Shown: positions 24,379 through 32,574, counted from the stretch's first letter. The stretch is DNA of 32,574 nucleotides from BS750m-G4 sp964472195 (GCA_964472195.1 CAYYJH010000026.1:1-32574), one strand, 5' to 3'. Notes: generated by a model from the letters alone, not told the origin. Numbers and translations are program-made.

Positions 24379-24678
24379 TTGTCTAAAAAAGAAATCCCTA
24401 TACAAATAATAGGTATTTATTTTTTAATAAAAAGTAATAAGATAATTTATGTTGGTCAATCACATGATGTACAATATAGATTACAAAAACATTTTATGGA
24501 AAAAGATTTTGACGGTTACTATATTTTGGAATGCCCAAAAAAATATCTATCTAGTCTTGAAGCATATTTTATAATAAAATTTGAATTAGAATTAAATGAC
24601 TATACTGTACCATCTAATCCAATTTACAAATCACTTCCTCAATTAAAGAAACTTTTTAAGTGTAATGTATTACCATAA
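24379..24678 (+). CDS. Small GIY-YIG nuclease-domain protein, non-ATG start, possibly decayed
   Basis: The protein resembles a GIY-YIG nuclease domain: Gly12-Ile13-Tyr14, Tyr24-Val25-Gly26, Arg34 and K-H at 37-38 in IYVGQSHDVQYRLQKH, with Glu61 (SSLEAYF) as the likely metal ligand. The listed start is TTG. The frame is open upstream to 24313 with a helix-like stretch (ALEKLESLKQFDLSEG) but no ATG, and a stop lies before it. Either translation starts at a rare codon or the true 5' end is lost. The upstream 24094-24312 holds no gene that I can see. Small GIY-YIG proteins occur in mobile elements and in repair proteins; nothing here decides which. Transfer is possible but unproven. Confidence 0.6.
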   Translation: MSKKEIPIQIIGIYFLIKSNKIIYVGQSHDVQYRLQKHFMEKDFDGYYILECPKKYLSSLEAYFIIKFELELNDYTVPSNPIYKSLPQLKKLFKCNVLP

Positions 24679-24781
24679 AAAAAAATGGATTAAAGAAAAT
24701 AAATTAAGGAATTATTATAACAATTATTACAGAGTAAGTGACTTCAAAAATTTTGTTGTTCCAGATGAATTTAGATGGTGA
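24665..24781 (+). CDS. Small ORF overlapping the GIY-YIG gene end
   Basis: A 38-codon ORF starts at an ATG 14 nt before the end of the GIY-YIG frame and ends in TGA at 24779-24781. The product is basic and aromatic (MYYHKKKW, then NYYNNYYR, ending VVPDEFRW). The 4-plus-base overlap and the non-random look of the ending fit a coupled small gene, or a frameshifted continuation of the gene before it. No family was recognised; chance is possible in AT-rich DNA. Confidence 0.3.
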   Translation: MYYHKKKWIKENKLRNYYNNYYRVSDFKNFVVPDEFRW

Positions 24782-24806
24782 GATAATCACTATTAAACAA
24801 TAAACA

Positions 24807-24869
24807 ATGTTTGTGAAATTCAAACCAAATATATATCATATTAATAAAATAAAGATTTTAAAAAAATAA
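24807..24869 (+). CDS. Possible 20-codon upstream ORF before the BtrH-like gene
   Basis: ATG at 24807 opens a 20-codon frame rich in Lys and Ile. Its TAA (24867-24869) abuts the next ATG at 24870 exactly. This layout would allow translational coupling or leader-peptide control of the next gene. There is no family and no visible ribosome binding site, so it could be chance. Confidence 0.2.
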   Translation: MFVKFKPNIYHINKIKILKK

Positions 24870-25874
24870 ATGCATTCAAACATAATTAAACAAGACGGAA
24901 AAGTATTCATTGAAGGAGTTCCAAAATTAGGATGGGGACTCGGGAAAGAAAATACTTTTATGGGTGCAATGCAAAGTACACTGAATACTATAGGCGATGA
25001 TGTCACATACGAATATCTCATGGGAATATCGGGGTCTGCTTTTCGATTACATTTTCATTACCCGGTGTGGTGTCCAAGTTCTCCTGATGCAACATGCGGA
25101 TTCGATACAACATCGGTTGCATTTAGAGCATTAGGATATAAAACAGAAGCCTTATTTATGGAAGTAAATGATAAAACAATAAAAGCAAAGATGAGGGAAA
25201 AAATTAATAACAGCATTAATAAAGGTATACCCGTAATTGCGATTGATATGATAAAGGTTCCTGATTGGGGAATTATAACAGGATACGAAGAACATGGAAA
25301 TGGTTTGCTTTGCAGAACTTATTATGATGACCCTGACTCGAAAAACTATTCTCTTGCAGAGAAATGGCCATGGGCAATTTATACAATTAAAAAAAAGAAT
25401 AGAAAAGAAAATGAAAAAGAATCGATTATAAACTCGCTTAAGCTGGCAGTTGCATTATCAAAAACTAAAAACTTTTTAAAATATAAAAGCGGTTTCGCAG
25501 CTTATGAGTATTGGATAAAAGTATTATCGAACGAAAAACTTTATAAAGATTATGACAAAATCAAAAAAAGAATTCAACCAAACGCTTGGATCTATTACAG
25601 TCTATTAGACTCAAGAAAAGCAGCGATTAGATACTTGATTTCAATTAGAAACAAGATTTCCTTTAATGACATGAATAAAATAATTCAAAACTATAAAAGA
25701 ATAGTTGAGTTATTATTTAGCAACTTGAAATTCGTACCATTTCCATGGCAGCTCAAAAACGAATTATGGAATAATAAAATGCGAAAGAAACAGGCAAACA
25801 CTTTGAAAAAAATTTTACTCGTCGAAAAAGAAACGATTGGTTATATTCAGAATAGTCTGGATTTTATTACATAA
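24870..25874 (+). CDS. BtrH N-terminal-like / cysteine-peptidase-fold protein, function unknown
   Basis: The 334-residue cytoplasmic protein has an N-terminal part (about 14-180) that recalls the BtrH_N (butirosin BtrH) group. It has VPKLGWGLGKENTFMGAMQSTLNTIG, then the hallmark YEYLMGISGSAFRLHF (47-62) and a Cys-containing stretch WCPSSPDATCGFD (67-79). The region VIAIDMIKVPDWGIITGYE follows, like the strand that carries the catalytic His in papain-like folds, but the His is not in an obvious place. The rest (about 185-334) is helical with many Lys and Trp and no recognised domain. BtrH moves an acyl chain in antibiotic synthesis, but distant members do unknown chemistry. No biosynthetic cluster is present. 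Confidence 0.55.
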   Translation: MHSNIIKQDGKVFIEGVPKLGWGLGKENTFMGAMQSTLNTIGDDVTYEYLMGISGSAFRLHFHYPVWCPSSPDATCGFDTTSVAFRALGYKTEALFMEVNDKTIKAKMREKINNSINKGIPVIAIDMIKVPDWGIITGYEEHGNGLLCRTYYDDPDSKNYSLAEKWPWAIYTIKKKNRKENEKESIINSLKLAVALSKTKNFLKYKSGFAAYEYWIKVLSNEKLYKDYDKIKKRIQPNAWIYYSLLDSRKAAIRYLISIRNKISFNDMNKIIQNYKRIVELLFSNLKFVPFPWQLKNELWNNKMRKKQANTLKKILLVEKETIGYIQNSLDFIT

Positions 25875-26003
25875 ACTATCAAATAATACCCATTGTCGTC
25901 TAATTAAATGATAAATAACTACGTTTAATAAAAATGTACTTGGAAATGTTCATTTTATTTTATTATTTAATATTTGTGATTAGAATATCTTTTAATCTAA
26001 ACG

Positions 26004-29000
26004 ATGAATTTTCATAACAGCATGTCATATATAATCAAACAAATATTGAAAAATAATCATCCTTTTATAACATTTTTGTTAAGATTCTCTTCACTTGTAT
26101 CATTAATCATAATAATTTTTTCTTCATTGGTATTTGGACAATATAACCAAATTCGGTTTGACCACATCTCAATCGAGCAGGGACTTTCACAATCATCGGT
26201 ATTAAGCATTGCACAAGATAACCTTGGTTTCATGTGGTTTGCAACTCAAGATGGTTTGAATAGATTTGATGGTTATACATTCACTGTTTATTCGCATGAT
26301 CCACTCGATTCAAACTCCATTTCAGATATTGGAATTCAAAAATTATATGTTGATAATACCGGAAACCTATGGGTTATTACTCTTAGCGGTAAATTAGAAC
26401 GTTATGATTATGAACATGATTTGTTCTTTCATTATCATATAAACAAAACTAACACTTTTGATAAACCATCTGAAAGAATTAGTTCTATCGTTGAAGACCG
26501 AACAGGACAACTCTGGGTCTGCACAGGTTCTGGAAATATTTACCATTATAACCAGATAAGAGATAATTTTATTTATCAACAGTTTAGTAAATCGAACAAC
26601 ACGTTACTGAGTAATTCACATGCTCAATGCTTATATGCAGACAAAGAAGGAATACTCTGGATTGGAACATGGGAAGGTCTTATCGAGATTGATTTATCTC
26701 ACGGTAATATCAAAAAGTATCAGAATATCCCTGGTGACGAGCAATCACTGGGCGGTAACATGGTTTTTAGTATTACTGAGGATGCAGAAAGTAATTTATG
26801 GATTGCAACCGCTGACGGAGGTGTAAGTGTCTTAAATAAAACTGACGACAAGTTCAAAGTATATAGAAATAATAAAACGAATCCAAAAAGTTTGAGCAGC
26901 GATAGGGTTATGAACATTTTTTTAGATAGTTATTCTAACATTTGGATAGGGACTATAGATAAAGGACTCGATCTCTTTCAAAAAAATGATAACTCTTTTA
27001 TTCATTATCGTCACGTTCCCTCTTCGAACTGGTCGATAAGCAATGGTGCAGTTATGTCTATTTACGAAGATAGAAGTGGTACTCTCTGGTTTGGGACTTT
27101 AAGTGGAGGTATAAACAGGTTCGACCGCAAAAGCCAAAACTTCTTGCATATTTCTCACAACGCAAGCTACGCTGGTAGTATTAGCAACAATATTGTATTA
27201 TCTATATGTGAAGATCATACCGGAGCACTTTGGGTTGGTACTGATGGAGGTGGTCTTAATATTCGTAAACCCGGAACTGAATTTTTTGAACACTACTTCC
27301 AGAATCCCAGTGGTGTTGGCAGTAACTCTATAACAGCTATTTTCGAAGACAGATATGGTAAAATATGGATTGGCACCGACCCGGGTGTCAATACGGCAGT
27401 TGGAGGCGTTTTCACTTATGACAGGAATTCTAATTCATTCATCCCGTTTAAAGATTTTATTTTAAATGGTGGTGGTATTACGGCTTTTTACGAAGATAGT
27501 TTTGGTGATTTTTGGCTAGGTTCTTCTGTTGATGGAATAAGAAGAATTATATCGGGAAGCGACAATATTAAAAAATATAAGCACGATAAAAACAATCCGG
27601 GCAGTTTAAGCGGTAATTCTGTGTTTGCAATACACGAAGACAGTTATGGTGATTTATGGATTGGAACGATTGGCAAAGGAGTAAACCGGTTCAACCGGAA
27701 AAATGAATCATTTGAAACATTCATAAATAATTCAAAAGACTCAAGTAGTATTTCAAACAATTCGGTCTGGTGTTTCGGCGAAGATATAAATGGTAATCTC
27801 TGGATGGGGACCTGGGGCGGGGGTTTGAACAGGTTTAATAAAGAGGATGAAACATTTAAAACATTCACAATAAAAGATGGTTTGCCAAGTAATGTAATTT
27901 ATTCTATTATTCCTGATGACGATGACAATTTCTGGTTAAGTACGGGTCATGGATTAGCAAAATTCAACACCTTAAATTTTTCATGTAAGACCTATGACAA
28001 ATCGAATGGATTGCAAAACATAGAATTCAACCAAGGAGCATATTGTCAGGGGAAAGATGGTCTTTATTATTTTGGAGGTACAAATGGCATAACTACTTTT
28101 TACCCTGAAAATATCAAAGAAAATCAATTTATCCCTCCCATAGTATTAACAAATTTTCATGTCTTTGATAAACCGCTGCATCTTGAAAAATCTATAAATT
28201 CAATTGATGAAATTACTCTATCTTATGATCAGAACTTTTTTTCATTCGAGTTTGCTGCACTGGACTATACTGCTCCGGACAAAAATCAGTATGCGTACAA
28301 ACTGGACGGTGTGGATGAAGATTGGGTATATACCGGGAGCAGGCGTTTTGCAAATTATACGGATGTCGCACCGGGCGAATATACATTTCGTGTGATAGGT
28401 TCTAATAACGATGGAGTTTGGAATAACAAAGAAGCTGCTGTAACAATTATTGTAACTCCCCCTTTCTGGCAGACCTGGTGGTTCAGAATACTGGTAATTT
28501 TCTCATTAGGCGGATTGCTGTATTCATTTTACAGGTACCGCTTAAATAAACTGCTGGAAGTAGAACGTACTCGGGTACGTATTGCCCGCGACCTGCATGA
28601 TGAAGTAAGCGCTACAATTACAGGCATAGTATATTTTTCCAATGCTATTGCAAATGAAATCGGTAAGAGTATAACACCAATGTTGAAAAAATTATTAAAT
28701 CTTATTAATGAGAGTGCAACCGAGGTTCAAGAATCAATGAGTGATATTATTTGGTCTATTAATCCTGAAAACGATAAATGGGAAACTATTTTACCAAAGC
28801 TCAGACGGTATTCATCCGATCTTTGTGAAAGCAAAGACATCAAGTACAGTATACAGATTTCGAATTTTATTTCGAACAAAGAACTTAGTATGGAACGAAG
28901 ACGTAACTTCTGGTTAATTTTTAAGGAAATGGTAACTAATGCGGTTAAACATTCAAATTGCTCCGATTTAAAAATAACAATTACAAACCATAATGACTTG

Positions 29001-29168
29001 TTATCTCTAATTATCGAAGATAACGGTACTGGCTTTGAGCCTGATAGACCGACTGACCGCAATGGAGTAAAGAACATATATTCACGTTCAACAACATTAA
29101 AAGGAAATGTTAAATTAACAACTAAAAAAGGAAAAGGGACTAAGTGGGAATTAAAGTTCCCATTATAA
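26004..29168 (+). CDS. Two-component propeller sensor histidine kinase (NarL-type partner)
   Basis: The 1054-residue sensor has an N-terminal membrane segment (about 28-45). A periplasmic array of about 14 Reg_prop blades (about 50-700) follows, each ending in L-W-x-G-T-x-x-G-[LI]; this is enough for two seven-bladed propellers. The Y_Y_Y domain lies at about 740-815 (ALDYTAPDKNQYAYKLDGV). A second membrane helix follows at about 826-848. The cytoplasmic HisKA_3 helix has RIARDLHDEVSA with phospho-acceptor His865, and a HATPase domain has the N-box NAVKHSNCSD (about 979) and DNGTGFEPDR. In Bacteroidota such sensors often detect glycans, but no glycan genes sit here. The response regulator follows after 15 nt. 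Confidence 0.92.
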   Translation: MNFHNSMSYIIKQILKNNHPFITFLLRFSSLVSLIIIIFSSLVFGQYNQIRFDHISIEQGLSQSSVLSIAQDNLGFMWFATQDGLNRFDGYTFTVYSHDPLDSNSISDIGIQKLYVDNTGNLWVITLSGKLERYDYEHDLFFHYHINKTNTFDKPSERISSIVEDRTGQLWVCTGSGNIYHYNQIRDNFIYQQFSKSNNTLLSNSHAQCLYADKEGILWIGTWEGLIEIDLSHGNIKKYQNIPGDEQSLGGNMVFSITEDAESNLWIATADGGVSVLNKTDDKFKVYRNNKTNPKSLSSDRVMNIFLDSYSNIWIGTIDKGLDLFQKNDNSFIHYRHVPSSNWSISNGAVMSIYEDRSGTLWFGTLSGGINRFDRKSQNFLHISHNASYAGSISNNIVLSICEDHTGALWVGTDGGGLNIRKPGTEFFEHYFQNPSGVGSNSITAIFEDRYGKIWIGTDPGVNTAVGGVFTYDRNSNSFIPFKDFILNGGGITAFYEDSFGDFWLGSSVDGIRRIISGSDNIKKYKHDKNNPGSLSGNSVFAIHEDSYGDLWIGTIGKGVNRFNRKNESFETFINNSKDSSSISNNSVWCFGEDINGNLWMGTWGGGLNRFNKEDETFKTFTIKDGLPSNVIYSIIPDDDDNFWLSTGHGLAKFNTLNFSCKTYDKSNGLQNIEFNQGAYCQGKDGLYYFGGTNGITTFYPENIKENQFIPPIVLTNFHVFDKPLHLEKSINSIDEITLSYDQNFFSFEFAALDYTAPDKNQYAYKLDGVDEDWVYTGSRRFANYTDVAPGEYTFRVIGSNNDGVWNNKEAAVTIIVTPPFWQTWWFRILVIFSLGGLLYSFYRYRLNKLLEVERTRVRIARDLHDEVSATITGIVYFSNAIANEIGKSITPMLKKLLNLINESATEVQESMSDIIWSINPENDKWETILPKLRRYSSDLCESKDIKYSIQISNFISNKELSMERRRNFWLIFKEMVTNAVKHSNCSDLKITITNHNDLLSLIIEDNGTGFEPDRPTDRNGVKNIYSRSTTLKGNVKLTTKKGKGTKWELKFPL

Positions 29169-29183
29169 TAATTTTCATCACTA

Positions 29184-29867
29184 ATGGTAATGAATTCAAT
29201 TAACACAGATAAAATAATTTCCATTGTCTTAATAGAAGACAACCGTTTCATTCGTAACGGATGGGAAATAGAAATCAAAAAACAACCATTCTTTGAAATA
29301 ATTGGTTCATTTGAAAGCTGTGAAAAAGCATTCAAAACAGATCCATTCAATGAGACAGATGTTGTACTGATGGATATTAGCTTACCAGGTATGTCAGGGA
29401 TTGAAGGCGTTAAGTATCTTAGAGAAAAATTCCCAAAACTGATAGTTGTAATGTGTACTGTTCACGACGACGACGAAAAAATATTCGATGCAATTTGTGC
29501 GGGAGCTGTTGGATATTTACTTAAGAAAACACACCCAAAAGAACTTGTTAATTCACTAAGGGATGCGTACAATGGAGGATCACCTATGACCCCGAGTGTT
29601 GCCCGCAGAATTATTTCTTCCTTTCAGAAATCACCTGCAAAATCTTTTACCGGGGAAATCATTGAACTTACAGATAGAGAAAAACAGATACTCAATCTTA
29701 TGTCACAGGGAAAAACATACACAACTATAGCAAAAGAAATTTTTCTATCTGTAGATGGTGTCTATTATCATATAAGAAATATCTATGAAAAGCTCCAGGT
29801 TCATAGTCGCGCAGAAGCTGTTGCTGAGGGTTTGAAAAAGCGGTTGATACAACCACCTAGGAAATAA
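29184..29867 (+). CDS. NarL/LuxR-type response regulator, cognate of the propeller sensor
   Basis: The 227-residue product has a receiver domain (about 10-130). The acidic pair is Glu18 and Asp19, the phospho-acceptor is Asp64 (LMDISLPG), and the switch residues are Thr92 and Lys114 (YLLKKT). The C-terminal LuxR/GerE domain (about 163-220) is intact: LTDREKQILNLMSQGKTYTTIAKEI, then VDGVYYHIRNIYEKLQVHSRAEAV. It should bind DNA when phosphorylated. The gene follows the histidine kinase by 15 nt, so the pair is one operon. Its targets are not apparent, although the divergent and downstream genes (30031-32546) are candidates. Confidence 0.93.
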   Translation: MVMNSINTDKIISIVLIEDNRFIRNGWEIEIKKQPFFEIIGSFESCEKAFKTDPFNETDVVLMDISLPGMSGIEGVKYLREKFPKLIVVMCTVHDDDEKIFDAICAGAVGYLLKKTHPKELVNSLRDAYNGGSPMTPSVARRIISSFQKSPAKSFTGEIIELTDREKQILNLMSQGKTYTTIAKEIFLSVDGVYYHIRNIYEKLQVHSRAEAVAEGLKKRLIQPPRK

Positions 29868-29993
29868 ATTAAACAAATACCGAAAGCCAAATCGTAAATA
29901 AATTCCAATCACTAATTTTCATTCTTGTACATTCTTGTTTCCGAGAACCTTTTGAAAATACTTGGGGGTATTTAAGATTCAATATTATGCGGA

Positions 29994-30013
29994 TACGAAA
30001 GAGGACTTTCGTA
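29994..30013. terminator. Hairpin between convergent genes (regulator and exported protein)
   Basis: TACGAAAG (29994-30001) pairs perfectly with CTTTCGTA (30006-30013) over a 4-nt AGGA loop. It lies in the 163-nt gap between the regulator stop (29867) and the exported-protein stop (30031), where a shared terminator is expected. There is no strong T-run. Confidence 0.35.
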
Positions 30014-30030
30014 ACCAGAGTTAAAAAGGT

Positions 30031-30504
30031 CTATAACTTGTAGTCGATTCCAATCTCCGGAAAAATATAACTCCTTCTACCTAATCCATATTTCAAAATT
30101 AAAGATAAATCCTTTTCTACAAAATATCTTATACCCACATGTCCTGAATAATATGGTTCTTTGAAATCCAGATTTGATCCCAACATAATTCCAATCAATG
30201 GTACAAATTTCCCATCACCAATATTTACAAAGTTGCAATTTATCTGTCCGGCAACAAAAAAATTACTACTTACATCGCTGCTCCAATTAGTATGTTTTAT
30301 CGATACACCAAAACCGATCAAGTTTTGACCAACCATTATCAATTCATGTTCATAATTTCCGTTAACAGATAAGACATTGTTATCTAATTCTGCGGATACT
30401 GATATCCCTGCAAAATTATCGTGTAATTTCATTTGTGAATAGGATAAATCTGTGCTTAATAATAAAAGAGAAATGAATATTGTAATACAATAAGATTTAA
30501 TCAT
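30031..30504 (-). CDS. Small exported protein, probable outer-membrane beta-barrel, unknown
   Basis: The 157-residue product has a signal peptide (hydrophobic to about residue 20, then SYSQ as a likely cleavage point). The rest shows alternating polar and hydrophobic strands with Gly and aromatic residues (for example GNYEHELIMVGQNLIGFG, SGHVGIRYFVEKDLSLILKY) and ends with an aromatic-rich strand (IFPEIGIDYKL). That is how small outer-membrane barrels look. No family was recognised. It is convergent with the regulator gene and divergent from the second regulator at 30752. Confidence 0.65.
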   Translation of the reverse strand: MIKSYCITIFISLLLLSTDLSYSQMKLHDNFAGISVSAELDNNVLSVNGNYEHELIMVGQNLIGFGVSIKHTNWSSDVSSNFFVAGQINCNFVNIGDGKFVPLIGIMLGSNLDFKEPYYSGHVGIRYFVEKDLSLILKYGLGRRSYIFPEIGIDYKL

Positions 30505-30526
30505 TTTTGAACTTTTATATATTCTT

Positions 30527-30574
30527 GGGAACTGTTCAATACAAATTTAATGAATAATTGTGAAACAAGTTCCC
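30527..30574. repeat. Inverted repeat upstream of the small exported protein gene
   Basis: GGGAACTGTT (30527-30536) and AACAAGTTCCC (30564-30574) form an inverted repeat with a 1-nt bulge, 23-70 nt upstream of the minus-strand ATG. It might be a leader structure or an operator. The 247-nt region 30505-30751 shows no gene; TATTTTTG at 30711-30718 resembles a Bacteroidota -7 box without its -33 partner. Confidence 0.3.
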
Positions 30575-30751
30575 TTATTATTACCCATCTTAATACTCGA
30601 TATTTTTTACAATAAGGCATTTTCTTGTTCGAAAATCTTTAATTGGTTATCATAATTCACTAAATGGAAAAACTACAGATGTACGTAGTGTATTTTTTTT
30701 GTCACTTGTTTATTTTTGTTATAAAGAACTCAAACAAAGATGACTTAAAAA

Positions 30752-31405
30752 ATGAAGGTTGACGAAAATAAATTAATTCAAATTGCTATAATAGAAGACA
30801 ACCGGTTTATTCGCAATGGTTGGGAAATGCTATTTCACGATGCATCTAACTTCAATGTAATAGGTTCGTATTCAAGCTGTGAGGATGCTTTTACAGACGA
30901 TAGAGTAGGTAATTCAGATATTGTCTTGATGGACTTAAGGCTACCTGGATTATCCGGTATGGAAGGAGTAAAATATATTAAGAAAAACTTTCCACAAATT
31001 GAAGTTCTTGTTTGCTCGGCTTATGAAGATGATAAAAATATATTTGAAGCGATTACTGCCGGAGCTGTTGGATTCATAGCAAAAAAAGCTAAACCGGACG
31101 AATTATTGAATACAGTATTAATGGCGGTTCGTGGAGGCTCACCGATAACACCAAACGTCGCTCGTAATATTATTGAGTTGTTTCGCAAGCAAACGTCACA
31201 TTCTGATTATAATGAATTAAAACTAAGTGATGATGAACAAAAAATACTAAGTAAAACTGCCGTTGGCAAATCTTATGCAACAGTAGCAAAAGAGTTATCA
31301 ATGTCTATTGATAAGGTCCCAGATCAAATTCGGAATATTTACAAGAAAACAATTATGATTTATAATCAAGAAATAAAAGACAAAACAATCATTGGCAGAA
31401 ATTAA
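30752..31405 (+). CDS. Orphan response regulator with degraded LuxR domain, paralogue of 29184-29867
   Basis: The receiver domain is intact: Glu15 and Asp16, phospho-acceptor Asp61 (LMDLRLPG), Ser89 and Lys111. It shares the unusual IEDNRFIRNGWE opening with the first regulator, so the two are recent paralogues. The C-terminal domain is degraded. The LTDREKQIL block reads LSDDEQKIL. The recognition-helix entry has a proline (DKVPDQIRNIYKK) where the partner has VYYH, and the last helix of the LuxR domain is replaced by an unrelated tail. It may not bind DNA like its paralogue. No kinase is adjacent, so it could be phosphorylated by the same sensor. It precedes the LamG gene by 52 nt. Confidence 0.88.
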   Translation: MKVDENKLIQIAIIEDNRFIRNGWEMLFHDASNFNVIGSYSSCEDAFTDDRVGNSDIVLMDLRLPGLSGMEGVKYIKKNFPQIEVLVCSAYEDDKNIFEAITAGAVGFIAKKAKPDELLNTVLMAVRGGSPITPNVARNIIELFRKQTSHSDYNELKLSDDEQKILSKTAVGKSYATVAKELSMSIDKVPDQIRNIYKKTIMIYNQEIKDKTIIGRN

Positions 31406-31457
31406 ATTAAATCTATAAAATTTAATTTATTAACTTTTATAAATTAAAATTGAAAAA

Positions 31458-32546
31458 ATGAAAAAAACAATCTTAACTATCGCAGCAGTATTGATTGTAA
31501 GTTTTAACACATTCGGGCAAACAGCAGGAAATTCAATGTTGTTTGATGGTATAAATGACTTTGTGATGGTTCCCCATCATACGAGTCTTAACCCCGGCAA
31601 CGGTAGCTGGACAATTTCACTCTGGATTAAAGCTCCCAATGTAATCCAAAGAGGACCTTTGGTTGGTAAAAGACTTCCGATGGAAGGATACAATCAGTAT
31701 ACATTGGGCATCGGAGATACTAATGCACATTTTCCATCTCCCGGTAAAAGAATCTATGTTAATTATATAGATAGTGCTGGAATTTCAGAAAGAAGTGGTC
31801 ATCTTCAAAACGAATTTGTTGACGGTAACTGGCATCACATTGCAATGGTTGCAGATAAAACAGCTGACAGCGTTTTCATTTATATCGATGGTATCAAGCA
31901 AGTTTTTATTATTCAATTTAATTTTGGAAACTGGCCTGATGTGGGAAATGTTGATTCACTCTTAATCGGGCGTAACAGTAATGGATCTCATTTTTATAAT
32001 GGTGAAATGGATGAATTAAGTCTCTGGAACAAAGCTCTTTCACCTTCACAAATTAATACTGTAATGAGTGATACACTTGGTCCAGCATATTATTCAACAT
32101 CTGATAGCGGGCTTGTTGGTTATTGGCGTTTTGACCAATACGAAAATTTAGGAGTTAATGGTGGTGGTGTAGATGATATAAGAGACTTATCTGTTTGGGG
32201 AAACCATGGAGACGCTGAAGGTAGTCCTCAATTAATACCATCAGGTATTTTAACTGTAAAAAATATAAATCAAAATCACCCAAAAGAATTCTCATTATCA
32301 CAAAATTATCCAAATCCGTTTAATCCGAGTACTAAAATAAAATTTGCGATTTCAGATGTGAGTTATACGAAATTAAAAGTTTATAATGCTTTAGGAAAAG
32401 AGGTTGCAACACTGGTAAATGAAAGATTATCAGCGGGTAGTTATGAGGTTGATTGGAATGCTAATAATTATGGAAGTGGTGTGTATTTCTATAAGTTAGA
32501 AGCTGGAGATTATGCAGAGACAAGGAAAATGTTGCTTTTAAAATGA
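31458..32546 (+). CDS. Secreted LamG/concanavalin-like protein with T9SS sorting domain
   Basis: The 362-residue protein has a signal peptide (MKKTILTIAAVLIVSFNTFG, cleavage near residue 20). A LamG/laminin-G-like jelly roll follows (about 24-235), seen in SMLFDGINDFVMVPHH, SWTISLWIKA, GNWHHIAMVADK and GEMDELSLWNKALS, all typical of this fold. The tail (about 275-362) is a type A T9SS sorting domain: SQNYPNPFNPSTKIKFAI, then ALGKEVATLVN, GSGVYFYKLEAGDY and TRKMLLLK. It should be exported through T9SS to the cell surface or outside, where LamG domains usually bind sugars or proteins. The gene follows the orphan regulator and may be its target. Confidence 0.93.
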   Translation: MKKTILTIAAVLIVSFNTFGQTAGNSMLFDGINDFVMVPHHTSLNPGNGSWTISLWIKAPNVIQRGPLVGKRLPMEGYNQYTLGIGDTNAHFPSPGKRIYVNYIDSAGISERSGHLQNEFVDGNWHHIAMVADKTADSVFIYIDGIKQVFIIQFNFGNWPDVGNVDSLLIGRNSNGSHFYNGEMDELSLWNKALSPSQINTVMSDTLGPAYYSTSDSGLVGYWRFDQYENLGVNGGGVDDIRDLSVWGNHGDAEGSPQLIPSGILTVKNINQNHPKEFSLSQNYPNPFNPSTKIKFAISDVSYTKLKVYNALGKEVATLVNERLSAGSYEVDWNANNYGSGVYFYKLEAGDYAETRKMLLLK

Positions 32547-32574
32547 TGTAACATACTACTAAAACATAAAGACA

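Noticed and set aside
28727..29350. 207-codon antisense ORF over the kinase end and regulator start
   Set aside because: Both sense genes have clear catalytic motifs here; the antisense frame has no family resemblance.

Overview
The window is AT-rich, gene-dense DNA that looks like a member of the Ignavibacteria / Bacteroidota-Chlorobiota group. Two secreted proteins (19439-20452 and 31458-32546) end in a type IX secretion (Por) sorting domain with the NYPNPFNP signature. Ribosome binding sites are weak or absent, as is usual in Bacteroidota. A LexA repressor and large two-component propeller sensors fit the same group. The lineage is inferred from protein style, not from a marker gene.

The most notable locus is 17301-19335 on the minus strand. 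It encodes the mercury-methylation pair HgcA (membrane corrinoid protein with an N-V-W-C cap helix and five C-terminal membrane helices) and HgcB (2x[4Fe-4S] ferredoxin with a Cys-rich tail). A class I SAM-dependent methyltransferase lies 31 nt upstream. hgcA and hgcB overlap by 8 nt. hgcB is split by a run of 100 N. The 55 nt before the N run are repeated exactly after it, so the gap looks like a scaffolding artefact. Collapsing it restores an 86-residue HgcB ending in Gly-Cys-Gly-Cys-Ser-Cys-Gly. The same artefact (55-nt duplicate plus 100 N) occurs at 2275-2484.

Layout: 1-2160 lexA and a Wzx-like flippase. 2161-3517 noncoding DNA with two terminators, then a tandem pair of related small exported proteins, one of them a lipoprotein. 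3576-6370 nadC, a hotdog thioesterase and a GlcD-type FAD oxidase. 6476-10337 an aromatic amino acid decarboxylase diverging from iorAB (2-oxoacid:ferredoxin oxidoreductase), a small aromatic-metabolism island. 10366-13867 an exported protein of unknown function and two tandem membrane-bound class III cyclases. 14052-15668 a C_GCAxxG_C_C protein, a VOC protein, a structured noncoding stretch and a decayed hydrolase/TPR gene. 15740-17222 a CPBP protease and a DUF4870 protein. 17301-22833 the hgc locus, then a DUF1028 secreted protein, a PAP2 phosphatase and MgtE. 22926-24093 yraN and rnhB, separated by a MITE-like inverted repeat that supplies the last codons of rnhB. 24379-25874 a GIY-YIG protein with no ATG start, a small overlapping ORF and a BtrH-like protein. 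26004-32546 a 1054-residue propeller histidine kinase with its NarL-type regulator, a small exported protein, a second regulator with a degraded DNA-binding domain, and a LamG/T9SS secreted protein.

No tRNA, rRNA, CRISPR array, transposase or complete insertion sequence was recognised.
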